Assembly (NCBI GenBank): GCA_027604665.1
Contig: JADGIZ010000154.1
Span: 1 to 22,409, forward strand
Reading direction: 5' to 3'
DNA: 22,409 nt
Origin: Polyrhizophydium stewartii
Taxonomy: Eukaryota; Chytridiomycota; Chytridiomycetes; Rhizophydiales
Shown here: piece after piece, positions 9,840 to 20,707 of the stretch
Layout: each line of letters starts with the position of its first letter
Position numbering within the stretch: position 1 is the stretch's first letter
The notes under the pieces: model-generated
The model's database searches: none
What the model was told of the DNA's origin: nothing
What the model saw: only the letters and a program-made list of their open reading frames with translations
Made by a program: the position numbers and the translations under genes

Positions 9840-12107
9840 ATGAGCCAGGTGTACGTTGGCGCCAAGATCAGCCTGATCTCCAAGTCGAACCTGCGCTTCG
9901 TGGGCACCCTCCACAGCATCAACCAGGAGGAGTCGTCGGTTGCGCTTGAGCAAGGTGAGGCCCGCTGGACGACGCCCAGCAACGTCGCTCGCCCCGCCGC
10001 CCACCACCGGGCGTGCCATGGCACCTGCCGCCATGTGCATCCTCTCTCGAGCCAGTGGCGGCCCGGGGTGGTGCGGCACCTGAGCACACGCGAGCGCCCG
10101 CACCGCCCCCGGCTCGTGCTTGTCGTCGCCGACCGGCGGGACGGCCGCCTCGCTCGCTGCAGCGACGGCCCTGTGCTTCGGCCCGCGCCCGCACGCCCGC
10201 GCCCGCACGCCCGCGCCCGCACGCCCGCGCCCGTACGCCCGCGCCCGCTTGCCTGTGCGTCCGTGCGCCCGCTTGCCTGTGCTCGCACGTGTGCGCAGCC
10301 GCGCAAGCTGTGCCTCGTGCGCGCGTGGGTTGCCGGGCGGCCTCCATCTCGCGACCATCGCTTGCGATCCTTGCCTGCTGATCCTCTCACAACCTCGACC
10401 GCCGGGCCTGGCTCTCGCTGCAGTTCGCAGCTATGGCACCGAGGGCCGCATGGGAAATCCCAGCGACGAGATCGAGCCCGTCGATCAGATCTTCCCCTTC
10501 ATTGTCTTCAAAGGCAGCGATGTCAAGGACTTGCACATCATCAACCACCCGCCGCCGCCGCCGCCCGTGATGCCAGTAAGGCTGGCGTTTTGGCGACGTC
10601 CCCCTTCCGTGCGGTCGTCGAGCGTCGCTAAGACGTGCGCCGCTCCACACCAGCCCGGATATCCTATGCCGGCGATCCCGCCGGGTATGAACCCGTTCTA
10701 TGCCCAGCAGATGGCTTTTCAGCAGCAACAGCATCAGCAACAGCAGCACCAGCACCAGCAGCAGCAGTACTGGCAGCAGCAACAGCAGCAACAGCAGCAA
10801 CCGCAACATCAGTCGTCGACTGTGGTGCCAGCGCAGATCCCGGCGCAGCAGCCAGCCCCGCCAGCCCAGCAGCAGCCACGTCAGTCTGTTCCGGCCGAGC
10901 CTCTTGCTCAGATGCCCGCCTCATCTTTGGTGGATGCAGGGATCACCGCCCCACCTCCTGCGGTGCCAGCCCAGCGCAACACACGCTCCGACAAGGTTTG
11001 TCGGCGCAGCTGCCTCAATGTCAGAGCGGCTTATTGACTACATCTTGCTTCGTCAGACTGCTCCTCCAGCCTCCGGCCCTGCCGCCAAACAAGCAGCGCA
11101 CGATGCCACAGAGTCCGTCACAAAGGGTTTGGGCAGCATGAAGATTGGCGGGGAGCCGCCATCCAAGGAGAGCGCACATGCACTCGCATCAACGCCCACT
11201 GGCACCAAGGACGGAACAAAGAAGCATCATCATCAGCAGCAGCAACAACAACAACAACAATCAGCCCCGCCAAGAAAGACTTGGTCTGCTGCCGCGGCTG
11301 GTCCTGCGCCAGCCGTCGGGCAGCCTGCCGGCGTCGCGAGCTCGGATCCTCTCGCTCTGCCGTCCAAACCCGCTGCCAAGTCCGACGGCAGGGCCGACGG
11401 CAAACGCCCGCAGACCGGTGGGGATAAGAGAGCCGTTAGCAGTCAGACGACCGGCAGTACAACTGACCCGTGCCGACCAGCAGGCAACGGAGACGATACA
11501 GCGCAGGAGAGCGGCCGTCAGCGTGGCGGCCGCGGTGGAGGTCGCCGGGCAGCCGGTGGCCAGCCACAGGATGCTGCAGGGCAGCCTGCGCAACCTCGTG
11601 GCCAACGGATTGTGATTCCCGACTCGGAGTTTGACTTTGAATCTGCAAACGCCAAGTTCGACAAGAGCAACGTCGAGCAGGAGCAGCTGCATTCAGGCGA
11701 GTCGTCGGACGACCCCGTCTTCTATTCAAAGAGCAACTTTTTCGACAACATTTCCTGCGACAGCCGCGACCGCGCCGAGGGCGAAAGGTTTGTGGATGCT
11801 GAGCCTGGCGGCTTGCAAAAGTACACCTTACTGACGGTTCCATTCCAGGATGGATCGCCGCACGCGCATGAGCGAAGAGCGGCGACTCAATCTTGAGACG
11901 TTTGGTCAGGCGGGCAGCCGGGGTGGCCACTTCCGCCGCTACAACAACGGCGGCGGCGCCAGGCAGAATGGCGGCAGGCAGAACGGAGGCGCTGGCGGCG
12001 ATGCCACCAGCAACGGATTCCGCCGGGGTGGACGCGGCGGCCGCAGCGGTCGCGGGCGTAGGGACAATCGGTCCGATGCTGCCGCCGGCGCACCCGCCGC
12101 ACTGTGA
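9840..12107 (+). CDS. LSM14: LSM14/SCD6/RAP55 family P-body protein
   Basis: LSM14/SCD6 proteins bind mRNA and the Dhh1/DDX6 helicase and drive translational repression and P-body assembly. Five exons: 9840-9954, 10424-10575, 10633-10995, 11057-11787 and 11849-12107, 539 aa. The N-terminal LSm domain reads MSQVYVGAKISLISKSNLRF, ALEQVRSYGTEGR and QIFPFIVFKGSDVKDLHI (about 1-80). A Gln-rich stretch follows (about 118-146, CAG/CAA). Next come a short second Gln run near 11237, the FDF motif (SEFDFESANAKFDK, about 400), the FFD box (SNFFDNISCD), the TFG box (EERRLNLETFG) and a C-terminal RGG-rich tail. All boxes are in canonical order. The acceptor of intron 2 (10632) is the least certain. Intron 1 is 469 nt, the longest in the window. 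Confidence 0.94.
10180..10249 (+). repeat. 14-nt tandem repeat in LSM14 intron 1
   Basis: Five head-to-tail copies of a 14-nt unit (CGCCCGCGCCCGCA with single-base variants in copies 1, 4 and 5) fill 10180-10249. Degenerate continuation (TGCCTGTGCGTCCGTG-like) runs on to about 10290. It lies within the 469-nt first intron of LSM14. Confidence 0.85.
10717..10801 (+). repeat. CAG/CAA polyglutamine-coding tract
   Basis: A run of CAG and CAA codons with interspersed CAT/CAC inside LSM14 exon 3 encodes about 28 residues of mostly Gln and His. It is in frame with the LSm and FDF exons, so it is a coding low-complexity region. Mixed CAG/CAA use suggests a tract that is not a freshly expanded pure repeat. 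Confidence 0.85.
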
Positions 12108-12322
12108 TTTGATTTCGGCTGCATTGTTTTCAGCTGGCTTGTGCCGTTCGTCACTGTTTCTCGGCAGTATGGCTTCGATCTCGCGAGACGAGATGCCGTT
12201 CCCAATTCGGCAAGCGGCACCCTCCTCTTTGGGCTCTGACGTGCAAGGTCCGATGCTGGACCATCTTGCTATGCGTCGCGATGAAGCAACAAAAATTGAT
12301 TGCACCCTTTTGGTGGGCAGTG

Positions 12323-13536
12323 TCATGGAGGTGCGTCCATGGAGTCGATGGCGAGGGCGGTCTCGCAAAACGGGCACGGGCCGATGAGCAGATACAAGCC
12401 CTTTCTGGAGTCGGGAATCGCCCGCAGCCATTCAACGATGCAAGCGCGGTGGAAGGCCTGGTTGCAGTCGGGATTTGCACAGTGAAAATCAGGCACATTA
12501 CGATCATCGCCAAGGTGGAACGAAAGGCAGATGCCGCACTCGAGCGACAAGCGTATATCGCTCGCGTCTTGGGGCCGCAGCGTGTTGTCGGCCATTGCTC
12601 CATTCGCCGAGGCGCCGGAAAAGGCACCGCGAGCGGCAAGTGCGACTCCGAGGACAGCACACAGATTGTCAAAGACAGAGCGCTTGTTGCACCTGGCAAG
12701 CATGCGTCGTCAGTGCTTTCCTTGTCGCGCACACCTCCCATCTTACGCCCCTTGGTACCATTCTGCTCTGTGAGCCGCAAGATGCTGCTGGAACGTTAAA
12801 ACACTCTTGTCCGGCCCCAAGATATTGAGGTTGTCTGGGAAATCGCGCGGTGCAACCGCCGAGAGCTCGATGGTCAGGGTGCACTGCTGGCCAAGCGCGA
12901 TGCGACGAGTAGAGGCAGTCCTATCCATGACCAGAGCGCGTTTGTCAATATCCTCGAGTTCCCTCCAAAAGGCGCAGAGCTCTTTGGCCCTCTGAGCAGT
13001 GCGGCGGAATCAGCCGGAGACCTCAGCGCCCGCTGTTGCGCCGCACACCATACCCGCTCGTACATGCGCACCGCCTCGAGTATGGAAGCTGCGTCACAAA
13101 ACGCGTGCGACGGCGGCAGGTCCGCGAAGCATTGTACTCGTGCGAGCGGGTACTGCGTCGAGAGGGTGATGTCGAGTACATGCTCCCTGCCGTCTGCGTC
13201 TCTACAAAGGCATGCCGCGGGCGCAAGTCAGCGCAGACAGCGCCGGAGTTTCGGAGAGGCACCGGAAAGCACTCACACGATGTGGAGTGAGACGCTGCGC
13301 AGTTGCGGGTCGAGCTTGACGATGCGGTCGTCCCCGCAATCCGAAAGCTCGGACATGACTCTCCTCACAAACGGCAGCGGCAGAGGCCGCGCATGGGTCT
13401 CCGGTGACGCGGCTGCGGTGGGCCGCCCCAAGCGCGCGCGGGGGACGAGCTCTGCTGTCCCAACGGTCGCGGCGAGCGTCTCTGTCTCGCCGAGGCGGAT
13501 GTCGAGCCTGCAGTTGTCGCCGAGCACAACTTGCAT
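12323..13536 (-). CDS. FANCL: FANCL-like E3 ubiquitin ligase (Fanconi anaemia pathway)
   Basis: FANCL is the RING E3 that, with UBE2T, monoubiquitinates FANCD2/FANCI during interstrand crosslink repair. Four exons: 13536-13277, 13201-13054, 12991-12759 and 12692-12323, 336 aa. The central URD (double-RWD) region shows DRIVKLDPQLRSVSLHIV, ADGREHVLDITLSTQYPLA, LCAFWRELEDIDKRALVMD and STRRIALGQQCTLTIEL. The C-terminal RING has all its ligands: CGIC, CANPDC, FHRAC, then WLRAIPDSRKGLYLLIGPCPFC. The order and the WLR...CPFC spacing are specific to FANCL. The first ATG in frame (13536) leaves no room for the usual N-terminal ELF domain, because NADSYN1 ends at 13635. The frame stays open upstream without ATG to about 13580, so a non-ATG start or an unseen exon cannot be ruled out. 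LSM14 converges on it (215 bp). Confidence 0.92.
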
Positions 13537-13634
13537 CGTTTCTCTCGCCCGAGGAAAGCAAATGTCTTCTTCATTTTCCAAGGGTCTGAGAGCAGCCGCC
13601 TTGCTTTAGGCCACACAACGAGCCTATAAGCGCT

Positions 13635-16600
13635 TCAAAGCGCCGGAGGCTGCGAGTCGGGCACATTCTCGTCGATTTTCTTGAACTGCCACGACCACGA
13701 GGCGTTGTAGAGGAACGGGCGCAGGTCAAACCGATTGTCGTCCGCCGAGTAGCTGGACATGTGGTAAGCCGGCGGCAGCACAGTCGACTTGTGGCGGTTG
13801 ATCGAGTAGAAAAAGAACATTCGCTTGACTTTGGCGGCAATCTGCTCGGCGGGAGCATGCAGGCGCGGATTAGCTGCATCCGCACACGCTGCGATGACAA
13901 TAGCCGAATTATCCAAACCTCAGTTGGCGACATCAGCCCTGACCAGTCCACGAGCAGACGACGGAACATTGAGAGCGGGCCCATTTTGTAAACCTTACGC
14001 AGTGTCCCAAAGATTGAAAGGTCTCTGTACGTCATGCCCATGTCCGCCTTGATAGCATGCAACCATGTCAACCCCAAGCCACGACATGGTCAGCTTTAAA
14101 GAGCCTTGCCAGCCACTCGGTGGGCGGCCCATGTTGCTGCAAGCTAACCTCATCGGTTTGCTGATGAGACGCCGTAATGGGCTCCAGCTCGGCTGACGGA
14201 AGTGCCTCGAGGAAGTCAGAGAGGATGCTCAAGTGCGGCACCGAGTCGCGCATGTGCCGAACAAAATCGGTCAGATCGACCTTGCTGATGCCCCCGAGCG
14301 GATTCACATCGGCGCTTGAACAGTCGTACTTGGTCAGGTAGCCGCGCAGCCTGACCGAGGCAATTCCAGGCGGCAACAGTGTCAGCGCGAATTTCGCTGC
14401 CGTCCAAGTACAGCGCAACGCACATTTCGTCAATGTTGGCGCTGCCCAAAACAAGCAGCGACCCGCGGTTGTTGCGCGTCCACGGGAGCAGCTGGGCAAA
14501 GAGATACGCAATGACCATGCGCAGGCGTGCCTTGATACGTCGGGAGATGAGCACCGTGAGTACATAGGCTTGGAAGAAGCAACAACAGAGCTCCGGGCGT
14601 CATCAAAGTCACGCGCTTTGCGAGGCACATACCTGGACGTTTTGCAGCGCAAGGTTTTCTGCGTCCGTACCTCCGTGAACGCGGAACTGAGGCGTTCTGA
14701 GCGTTGCAAGCCGGAAAATCGTCAAGAGGGCATCGACACCAGTGTCAATGCTGATTGAGAGGTGATAGCTAGGCACGGTTGAGGAAGCGGCGCCGACGAA
14801 AATGCATGTCAACCAGCTTGTTCGACTCCAGGCAGCCTCGTTTGGCATGGCCCAGCTCACCTGCCAATCGATTCGGCCAATGTAGTGGCTCGAGCGCGTG
14901 TCTCGGCGCTTGAGTTGACCGTGCCCATGTAGCACGTGTGCAAAATTGAGCTGCATACAGCCGAGAGCAGGCGTCAGCAAGCCAGCACAAGGCGCGATCT
15001 AACAAATACTCTCAAGAGAAAGCAAGACGTCATACTTGCAAATCGAGGCCGGGGTCATGCTTGAGGCGTCGATTGGTTTTCCGACGACGGTCTCAAGGTC
15101 GGATTTAACCCGCGCTCCTGCGGAATGCGCGGCGCGAATCAGCAGTGCGCAGAAGGAATGGCAGGAGCACGTGAGCGAGATCGGGGTAGGGGAGAGCATT
15201 TTCGAAAGCACGGACCAGGTTTGGCAAGGTTCTTGTGCACCAGCTCACACATGGAGTAGACGATCAGGGCCGACGCGCAGCTGTCGATTCCTCCGCTCAA
15301 TGGCAAAAAGTATCCACCTGCTTTTGTGCGGCGCAGATAGTCCCAGAGCCAGCACGCGGGGCCAAGGCGAATCTCCTCCGCGGGAGTGTGGAATTTTGGT
15401 GCGCGAGGCTTAGACAGGGTGCGGCCAGCCGGAAGACTTGGCACGCCGAGGCGGGCATCAACCGTGATAAGCGGGAAATGATCGTGGTTGGTCGATGCCT
15501 GGAGAGCGCGGCTGACGAGGCCGGCGCGGTAGGCCCAGACATCCTGTAGGTCGACGGTGGCGGTGATGACCTCCTGGATATCCAATCGCGCGATGCATGT
15601 CAGCCCGCCGAGCTGCGCTGTTGTCTGCATGGGAGAAGCAGCGTACCACTTCATCGAGTGAAAACTGCGCGCCTTGGGCGACAACCTCGCCGTTGACGAC
15701 AATCAAGGGGCATCCATCGTAGTAAACGCGCTCGCCATCGCAGCCCTTTTGGTTGGCGTACATGTAGACGCCACCGCACTTTTCGGTTGCGCCGCAAATC
15801 AGCTTCACGCGGCGGTTGAGCTTGCGAAACTCGTGATGGCTGGCGCTTCCGTTGGTGAAGACTTCGACGCCGTCGAGCGACATCTTGACGTGAGGGCTGA
15901 GCGGTGATGGCGGCGCATCGCTGGGGCGTCAGAAACCACGTCACGCGACCGCGGCGACGGAGATGGCGGGCGGGGCTTGCCTGTGGGGCGTGAACAGCTC
16001 CTCGCAAATCTCTGTGCCAAACTTGACGCTGGAGATGCCCCGCGATGAGTACGGTCACGAGGGTGCGGCCGCGTGCACGGTGATCCGACGAGCCAAGGTC
16101 AGCTGCCCAGCGGTGGCGCTCAGCGCCATGCCAACGCGGCACGCACTCGGCAAACGAGACCACGGCATCTCCGAACGGAGCAGAGTCCTGGCCACTGACG
16201 GCGCGCACCATCTCCGGCAGCCGCAGCGACTCAACCTTCCTGGGCTCGGCCCAGGGCGTGAACCAGCGCATTTCGCGGTAGTTGCCATCGTTGGCAAGGA
16301 ACATCTTGGGGCGGATGAGGAGAATGCGGCCGTCGAGGAAGATGACCCGGCAGTTGTAAAGGATGCCGCGAAAGACAACGGGCCTGGCAGGAGAGTCGCA
16401 ATTGGCGGGCACGGATGGGTGGGGCCGCAGAGGGCAACGAGTTGCTGGGCGTTGGCGAAAGCGACTGCCACGCACGGCAGCCAGCCAAGGACCCACATTC
16501 CGACGTCGCACACCACGCCCGAGTTGGATGGGTCCGACAGAAGCGCGGCAAGCACCTCCCACGAATGCTCGACGGTGTCGGCTGCCGCGCGGCGTGGGCC

Positions 16601-16855
16601 ACAGCGTGCGGTGCAGGCACCGGCGCAAGTGCAGCGTCAGCTGCTGCTCGGCATGCCTCGCAGAGAGGCCCCGGCGCACCCACCCTCGAGAAAGTGGTCG
16701 TTGCAGCCGTAGCCGGGCACCTCGAGCTCAGGACCGAGACGGTACGCCGCGCCAGCATCCTTGGCCAGGCGGATGCTCTCCTGGATGCGGGACAAGTTGC
16801 CCGTGAAGTCCAGGGCCCACTGGTTGAGAGAGCACGAGGCGAGGGTGATGATCAT
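13635..16855 (-). CDS. NADSYN1: Glutamine-dependent NAD(+) synthetase
   Basis: This two-domain cytosolic enzyme converts deamido-NAD to NAD+ with ATP, using ammonia from glutamine. Thirteen exons: 16855-16684, 16581-16497, 16383-16147, 16028-15959, 15883-15650, 15573-15216, 15117-15036, 14950-14861, 14768-14633, 14530-14424, 14350-14149, 14047-13919 and 13841-13635. They join in frame to 702 aa (human 706). The nitrilase-type glutaminase triad is present: Glu45 ([11 protein letters not shown]), Lys112 ([20 protein letters not shown]) and Cys173 ([12 protein letters not shown]). The synthetase domain has the ATP-loop SGGIDS at 359-364, then [60 protein letters not shown] and [16 protein letters not shown]. 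It looks fully functional. It lies directly upstream of FANCL on the same strand and is divergent from SNRPE. Confidence 0.96.
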
Positions 16856-17358
16856 GGTTGCGGGGAAAGTCGTTGGGCGCGGCGGCCTTCTTTTGAAGGC
16901 ATCTGGCTGGTGGTCGGCTGACCAGATCTCCACCCTGCCTCATCTCCAGCGTAACGGGTGCACGACGATGGGTCCTGCCGCCATCCCGTGGGTGCGGCGC
17001 CCCAGCCGCTGCCGCCGCCGGCCTAATCATCCGAGCAACACATCCAAAGAGCGATAGCCCAAACGCAGCCCGCGCCGTCGCCGACCGGATTGACGGCGTG
17101 CTTCCGGGAAGCCTTTCATCCTCCGCACGCTGCAGATACACCGAGTAAGGGGCGGAAGTCCATATGGCCCCTGCCTCCCGCGCTGGCTCGCCCGCTCGCT
17201 GGCAACCTGCAAGTCTTTTGCAAATCGAACCTTTGCCCCAAATCCGCTCGGTTGGTCTGCCGTGCAAGCGAGCCCCGTGGGTCGTGCAGGCCCCGGGCGA
17301 CTCGAGCTGCCTGCGCCGCAGGCAGAGCCGCTGCTGACGCCTGAGCGGACAAGCAGCC
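16856..17358. promoter_or_regulatory. Intergenic region between divergent NADSYN1 and SNRPE
   Basis: These 503 bp are GC-rich and lie between the divergent start codons. Open frames on both strands are compositionally driven and resemble no family I know. No TATA box or conserved element was recognised. The region presumably holds both promoters and 5' UTRs. Confidence 0.4.
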
Positions 17359-17946
17359 ATGTCCTCAAAGCTGCAAAAGGTGATGGTGCAGCCCATCAAC
17401 CTGATATTCAGGATGCTCCAGCAGGTGGGCAGCGTGAGCAAAGGCAGCCGAGTGCAGGCGGGCGACGCCGTGCGCAGCAAGGCCTGGCGGCCTGCCCTTT
17501 GGGAGGCGCGCCGGGCCCCAGCTGCGCATGGGCGTGCTCTGCTTGCCGGTGCGAGCGCGAGCTGACCAACCTGCCCCGCGGACCGCGGCGCTGCAGCGGT
17601 CGCGGGTGCAGATCTGGCTGTTCGAGCAGACCGAAACCAGGATCGAGGGCCAAATCATTGTGGGTGCCGCCAGACCAGCCGGCACAGGCCGCACGGGCGT
17701 GGCTGCAAGCCCGCCGTGATCTGGCGAGCACTACTGACACTGCTCCCCCGCTCCCGCCGCTGCGCATTGCTCCTTCCGCTCCTGCCGCCGCGCAATCTCG
17801 AGCAGGGCTTTGACGAGTTCATGAGCCTTGTTCTCGACGACGCCGAAGAGGTCGCAGTCAAGACAGGCGCACGCAAGAAGCTCGGTCGCATCTTGCTCAA
17901 GGGAGACAACATCACGCTGTTGTGCAACGCACCTGGTGCGGCGTGA
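17359..17946 (+). CDS. SNRPE: Small nuclear ribonucleoprotein E (SmE)
   Basis: SmE is one of the seven Sm proteins that ring the Sm site of U1, U2, U4 and U5 snRNAs. Three exons: 17359-17424 ([20 protein letters not shown]), 17597-17659 ([20 protein letters not shown]) and 17806-17946 ([20 protein letters not shown], then [19 protein letters not shown]). They give 89 aa against 92 in human, in frame at both junctions. The Sm1 motif ([14 protein letters not shown]) and Sm2 motif ([11 protein letters not shown]) are intact. The introns (172 and 146 nt) are on the long side for this locus. The gene converges on STX16. Confidence 0.97.
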
Positions 17947-18135
17947 CCGGCAGCTGGGACTGCTGGCTCTGCCGCCCGCCTCAATGCGTGCCCGAAAAGA
18001 AACCGACTGCAGCTCGGGGCGATTCATTAGGCATGTGTGCGTCGGTGTGTGTTTCGAGATGCGGCAGTGACCCGAATATGGGCTGTCCAATGGCGCGGGC
18101 GCGGAGACTCAGTGTATTCATGATTGTGAGCCTGG

Positions 18136-19786
18136 TCACGACGATTTTCTCGATGAGAGTTTCCACCACAACACAATGATCATGATGACCACGAGCACGA
18201 GCAACACGCCAATGCAGTACTTTGCGAGCGTGGTATTTTGGTACTGCATCGCCTGTGTATGGCATGCGCAAGGCCGAGTCAGTGCATCCGGTGCGAGGCT
18301 GGTAGCGGTGCGATATGTCAGACCTTTGTGAGCTCCTTGTGTGCGTCTTCCAGTGCAACGTTCGTCTGCTCGATGTTGTAGTCGATTCGATCCAGCACCG
18401 TCCCCTGGTCAATGACCATTGTTTGCAAATCCTTGAACACCTCGGCGAGGCCAAGAATCGACTTTGCAATCTCGTTGATCTCGCGCTCGCGCTCTGAGAT
18501 GGCCCGTTCGTTGTTGACAACAACGGCAAGCTGGGCATCTGTGAAAACCTATGTGCGGCAAGCAAGAGAATGAGCCGACCCCAGCCAGTGCGTGCGACAG
18601 CCAAATCCAGCCGTCACGCACAGCGTCTAGGCCCTCGTCATCTGAGGCCTCGATGGCACCATACTTGCTGGGGTTGCTTGCTGCCTCGCGACCCCGCAGC
18701 TCTGCAGCATGCAGTCAGCGTCCTGTGCGCGCGAGACCGACTCCAACGAAAGAAGCGAGAACAACGCAACTGCGCAGATAGTTGGACTGCGTTTTGCGGA
18801 ACGATGCAGAGAGATCTTGCAGTTTGGCCGCGAGAGAGGACTGTATGTTTTTGCTGAGCGAGGCGGACTGCTTTTTTGGTTGCGCTCGGCTCTCCAGATG
18901 AACACGCTTGATTTTGGCCTGAGCCTCTTGGAAACGCTGAAGCGTAGGCGGACATTGGGAGCGCGGTTAGCAGGCGGCCGGCTCTGAGTGAGGACCAGCC
19001 ATCTCGTACCCGTGTGACATCCTGTGTCAGCCTGTCGATGGACTGCTCCTCGCCAAGCCGGTCATCGAAGCCGGGCAGCAGATGCCGTTTGTACGCGGCT
19101 TCGAGGGCAGAGACTGTTGCCCGGTTAGCATGGTGCGGCAGCGCCCTTGGAGGCAGGCAAGCCGGCCTCTGCGGAATGCAACGCACTCTTGTCGCGCAGC
19201 GCCGAGATGTCCTCCTCGATCTGTTTGGGCGTCGCGACGGCCATCGCGCACTCGTGTCACTCGACAGCCTCGTATGGGGCGGACGTTTGCGTTGGATGGA
19301 TCCAGCCACGGGAGCTGTTGGCACATCTGGCAAGCCCGCACACTCACCTCGTCCACAATGTCGACCCTTGGATGGTGGCACGAGCCGCGACGGCCGCCGT
19401 TGGCGACAAGCATCATCGAAGGCGTCAGCCGCAGCAAGCTGGAATCTGCAGAGGGGCGGCTCGGCGGCTCGGCGGCTCGACAGTCCGGCGGGCCAAGAGC
19501 AGCCGCCTTGGGACAGGCTGCTGCTCATGAGCCGGTGCCGCGGTCCGGGTGCCTCGCAGCGCATTCCCCCTCAACAAGGGTTGGCTGGCCGACAGGCAGC
19601 TCGCGGCGGACGAGGTTACCAGCGAGGGGGCAATACGGAAAGCTCGACGGCAACCTCGCCGGCCTGACCGGCCTCGTTGGCGATCAAGCCCGCATGCTCC
19701 GAGGTGTCGTGGTCCTTGAAGTGGGTCGTGCGGGCGAACGAGTTGCGCAGGTTGATGAAGAGCAACGTGCGGCTTCGTGTGGCCAT
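18136..19786 (-). CDS. STX16: Syntaxin-16/Tlg2-type Qa-SNARE
   Basis: Syntaxin-16/Tlg2 is the Qa-SNARE for endosome-to-TGN fusion, partnered by VPS45. Eight exons: 19786-19620, 19366-19348, 19220-19187, 19113-19010, 18936-18771, 18701-18618, 18538-18324 and 18252-18136, 301 aa (human about 325). The N-terminus MATRSRTLLFINLRNSF matches the Tlg2/STX16 N-peptide. PPRWVDIVDEIEEDISALRD follows. The Habc region includes KLQDLSASFRKTQSNYL. The SNARE motif (about 199-263) contains EREREINEIAKSILGLAEVF and VIDQGTVLDRIDYNIEQTN with the zero-layer Gln. A C-terminal membrane anchor (IGVLLVLVVIMIIVLWW, about 277-293) leaves a short KLSSRKSS tail. Exon 2 is a 19-nt micro-exon. The donor of exon 6 (GTGACG) and of exon 7 (GTCTGA) were chosen by frame. 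Confidence 0.95.
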
Positions 19787-20707
19787 GGCGGCTTGGCCAA
19801 CGAGGGAAAAGTGAGAGCGGCGCGATGTACATGCCCCGACATGGCATGGCGGCGCTTGGCGGGGTTGGCGATGCCCAATTGTGCGAGCAGACAGATGCGG
19901 CACAAGATCCATGCCCAGGTCCAGGGCAGGCGGCGGCGAAGCCGAACGCGGCGAAGAGCAAGACGGCGATCCAGCTTGGAGAGCACGCCCGCAAAGCACG
20001 GGATACTGGCCGGGCCACGCCAGACGATGCAGCGAGCTCTATGGCTGGTTCGCCCGGCTGCGAGAGCCGCCTCAAGAACGCAGATCGGAGGAGGAGCCGC
20101 ATGCCCAAATGCGCCAGATTGCCCCTCGTTGTGTTGCTGCGACGATTTTCACCACCAATTGCACAAGGTCCGAGACAGCGCCCGCCGTTGGCGACACCCC
20201 CCCCCGCGCGCGCATCTGCGCGGCGACAGCCAGCGCGCGCATGCACGGATCCTGGCTGCCGACCACCTGGCCGGGCAGGCCCCCGTGCGTCCGTGCACGC
20301 ATCCATCCATTCATCCATCTCGAGGCCTCCGCTGGCCGGGCGGATGGATGGGCGGGGACGCCGTTGGTGTTGGCTGCCCCTCGAACCCAGGGCGACAAGC
20401 CCCATCAGGCCTCGTGCTCGGTGCAGACGCCAGAGAGCCGGCCACGGCTCTCTCGAGGTCGATCCCAGCAGTCCCCGCTGGTCGACCGCACCCCGCTGCC
20501 CGCCTCACCGTCGCGAGCGTCGGACTCAAGATCGCTGCACTGGCGGCGGCGACACACCATTTGTGTGTGTGTGGGGGGGGGTGCCGGAACCTGGCCGGCG
20601 ACCCTGGGCGATCGCCGCTGGCCTTTAATACGGCAGCACTCTTGGCGACGCTGCACCGATCGCGCACGGCTGCTGACTCGCTTTCTCTCGCCCGCCTTCT
20701 GCAGAAC
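19787..20707. other. Intergenic region between divergent STX16 and NACA, no confident gene
   Basis: This 921-bp stretch is the longest gene-free gap. Minus-strand frames hold two hydrophobic runs (DLVQLVVKIVAATQ near 20165-20125 and WIAVLLFAAFGFAAAC near 19975-19925), but they are in different frames. I could not link them by plausible splicing into a known family. Simple sequence includes CATCCATC-type repeats with an inverted GGATGGATGG copy (about 20299-20350) and a TGTGTGTG-G(n) tract at about 20560-20582. Both promoters must lie here; a small unrecognised gene is possible. Confidence 0.35.
20560..20582 (+). repeat. GT/poly-G simple tract upstream of NACA
   Basis: A short (TG)n run passes directly into about ten G residues, roughly 125-150 bp before the NACA start codon. 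It is simple sequence with possible promoter or G-quadruplex character. No further support is visible. Confidence 0.7.

Noticed and set aside
10180..10290. CRISPR-like short repeats
   Set aside because: The units are contiguous 14-mers without spacers, inside an intron of a eukaryotic gene.
13537..13581. N-terminal extension of FANCL starting at a TTG codon
   Set aside because: The frame is open but lacks an ATG and does not resemble the ELF domain. The first ATG at 13536 was used instead.
15651..16679. 342-residue minus-strand open frame inside NADSYN1
   Set aside because: It is out of frame with NADSYN1 for most of its length, and only short parts coincide with real exons. The spliced model covers the same bases with a 702-aa match to the family.
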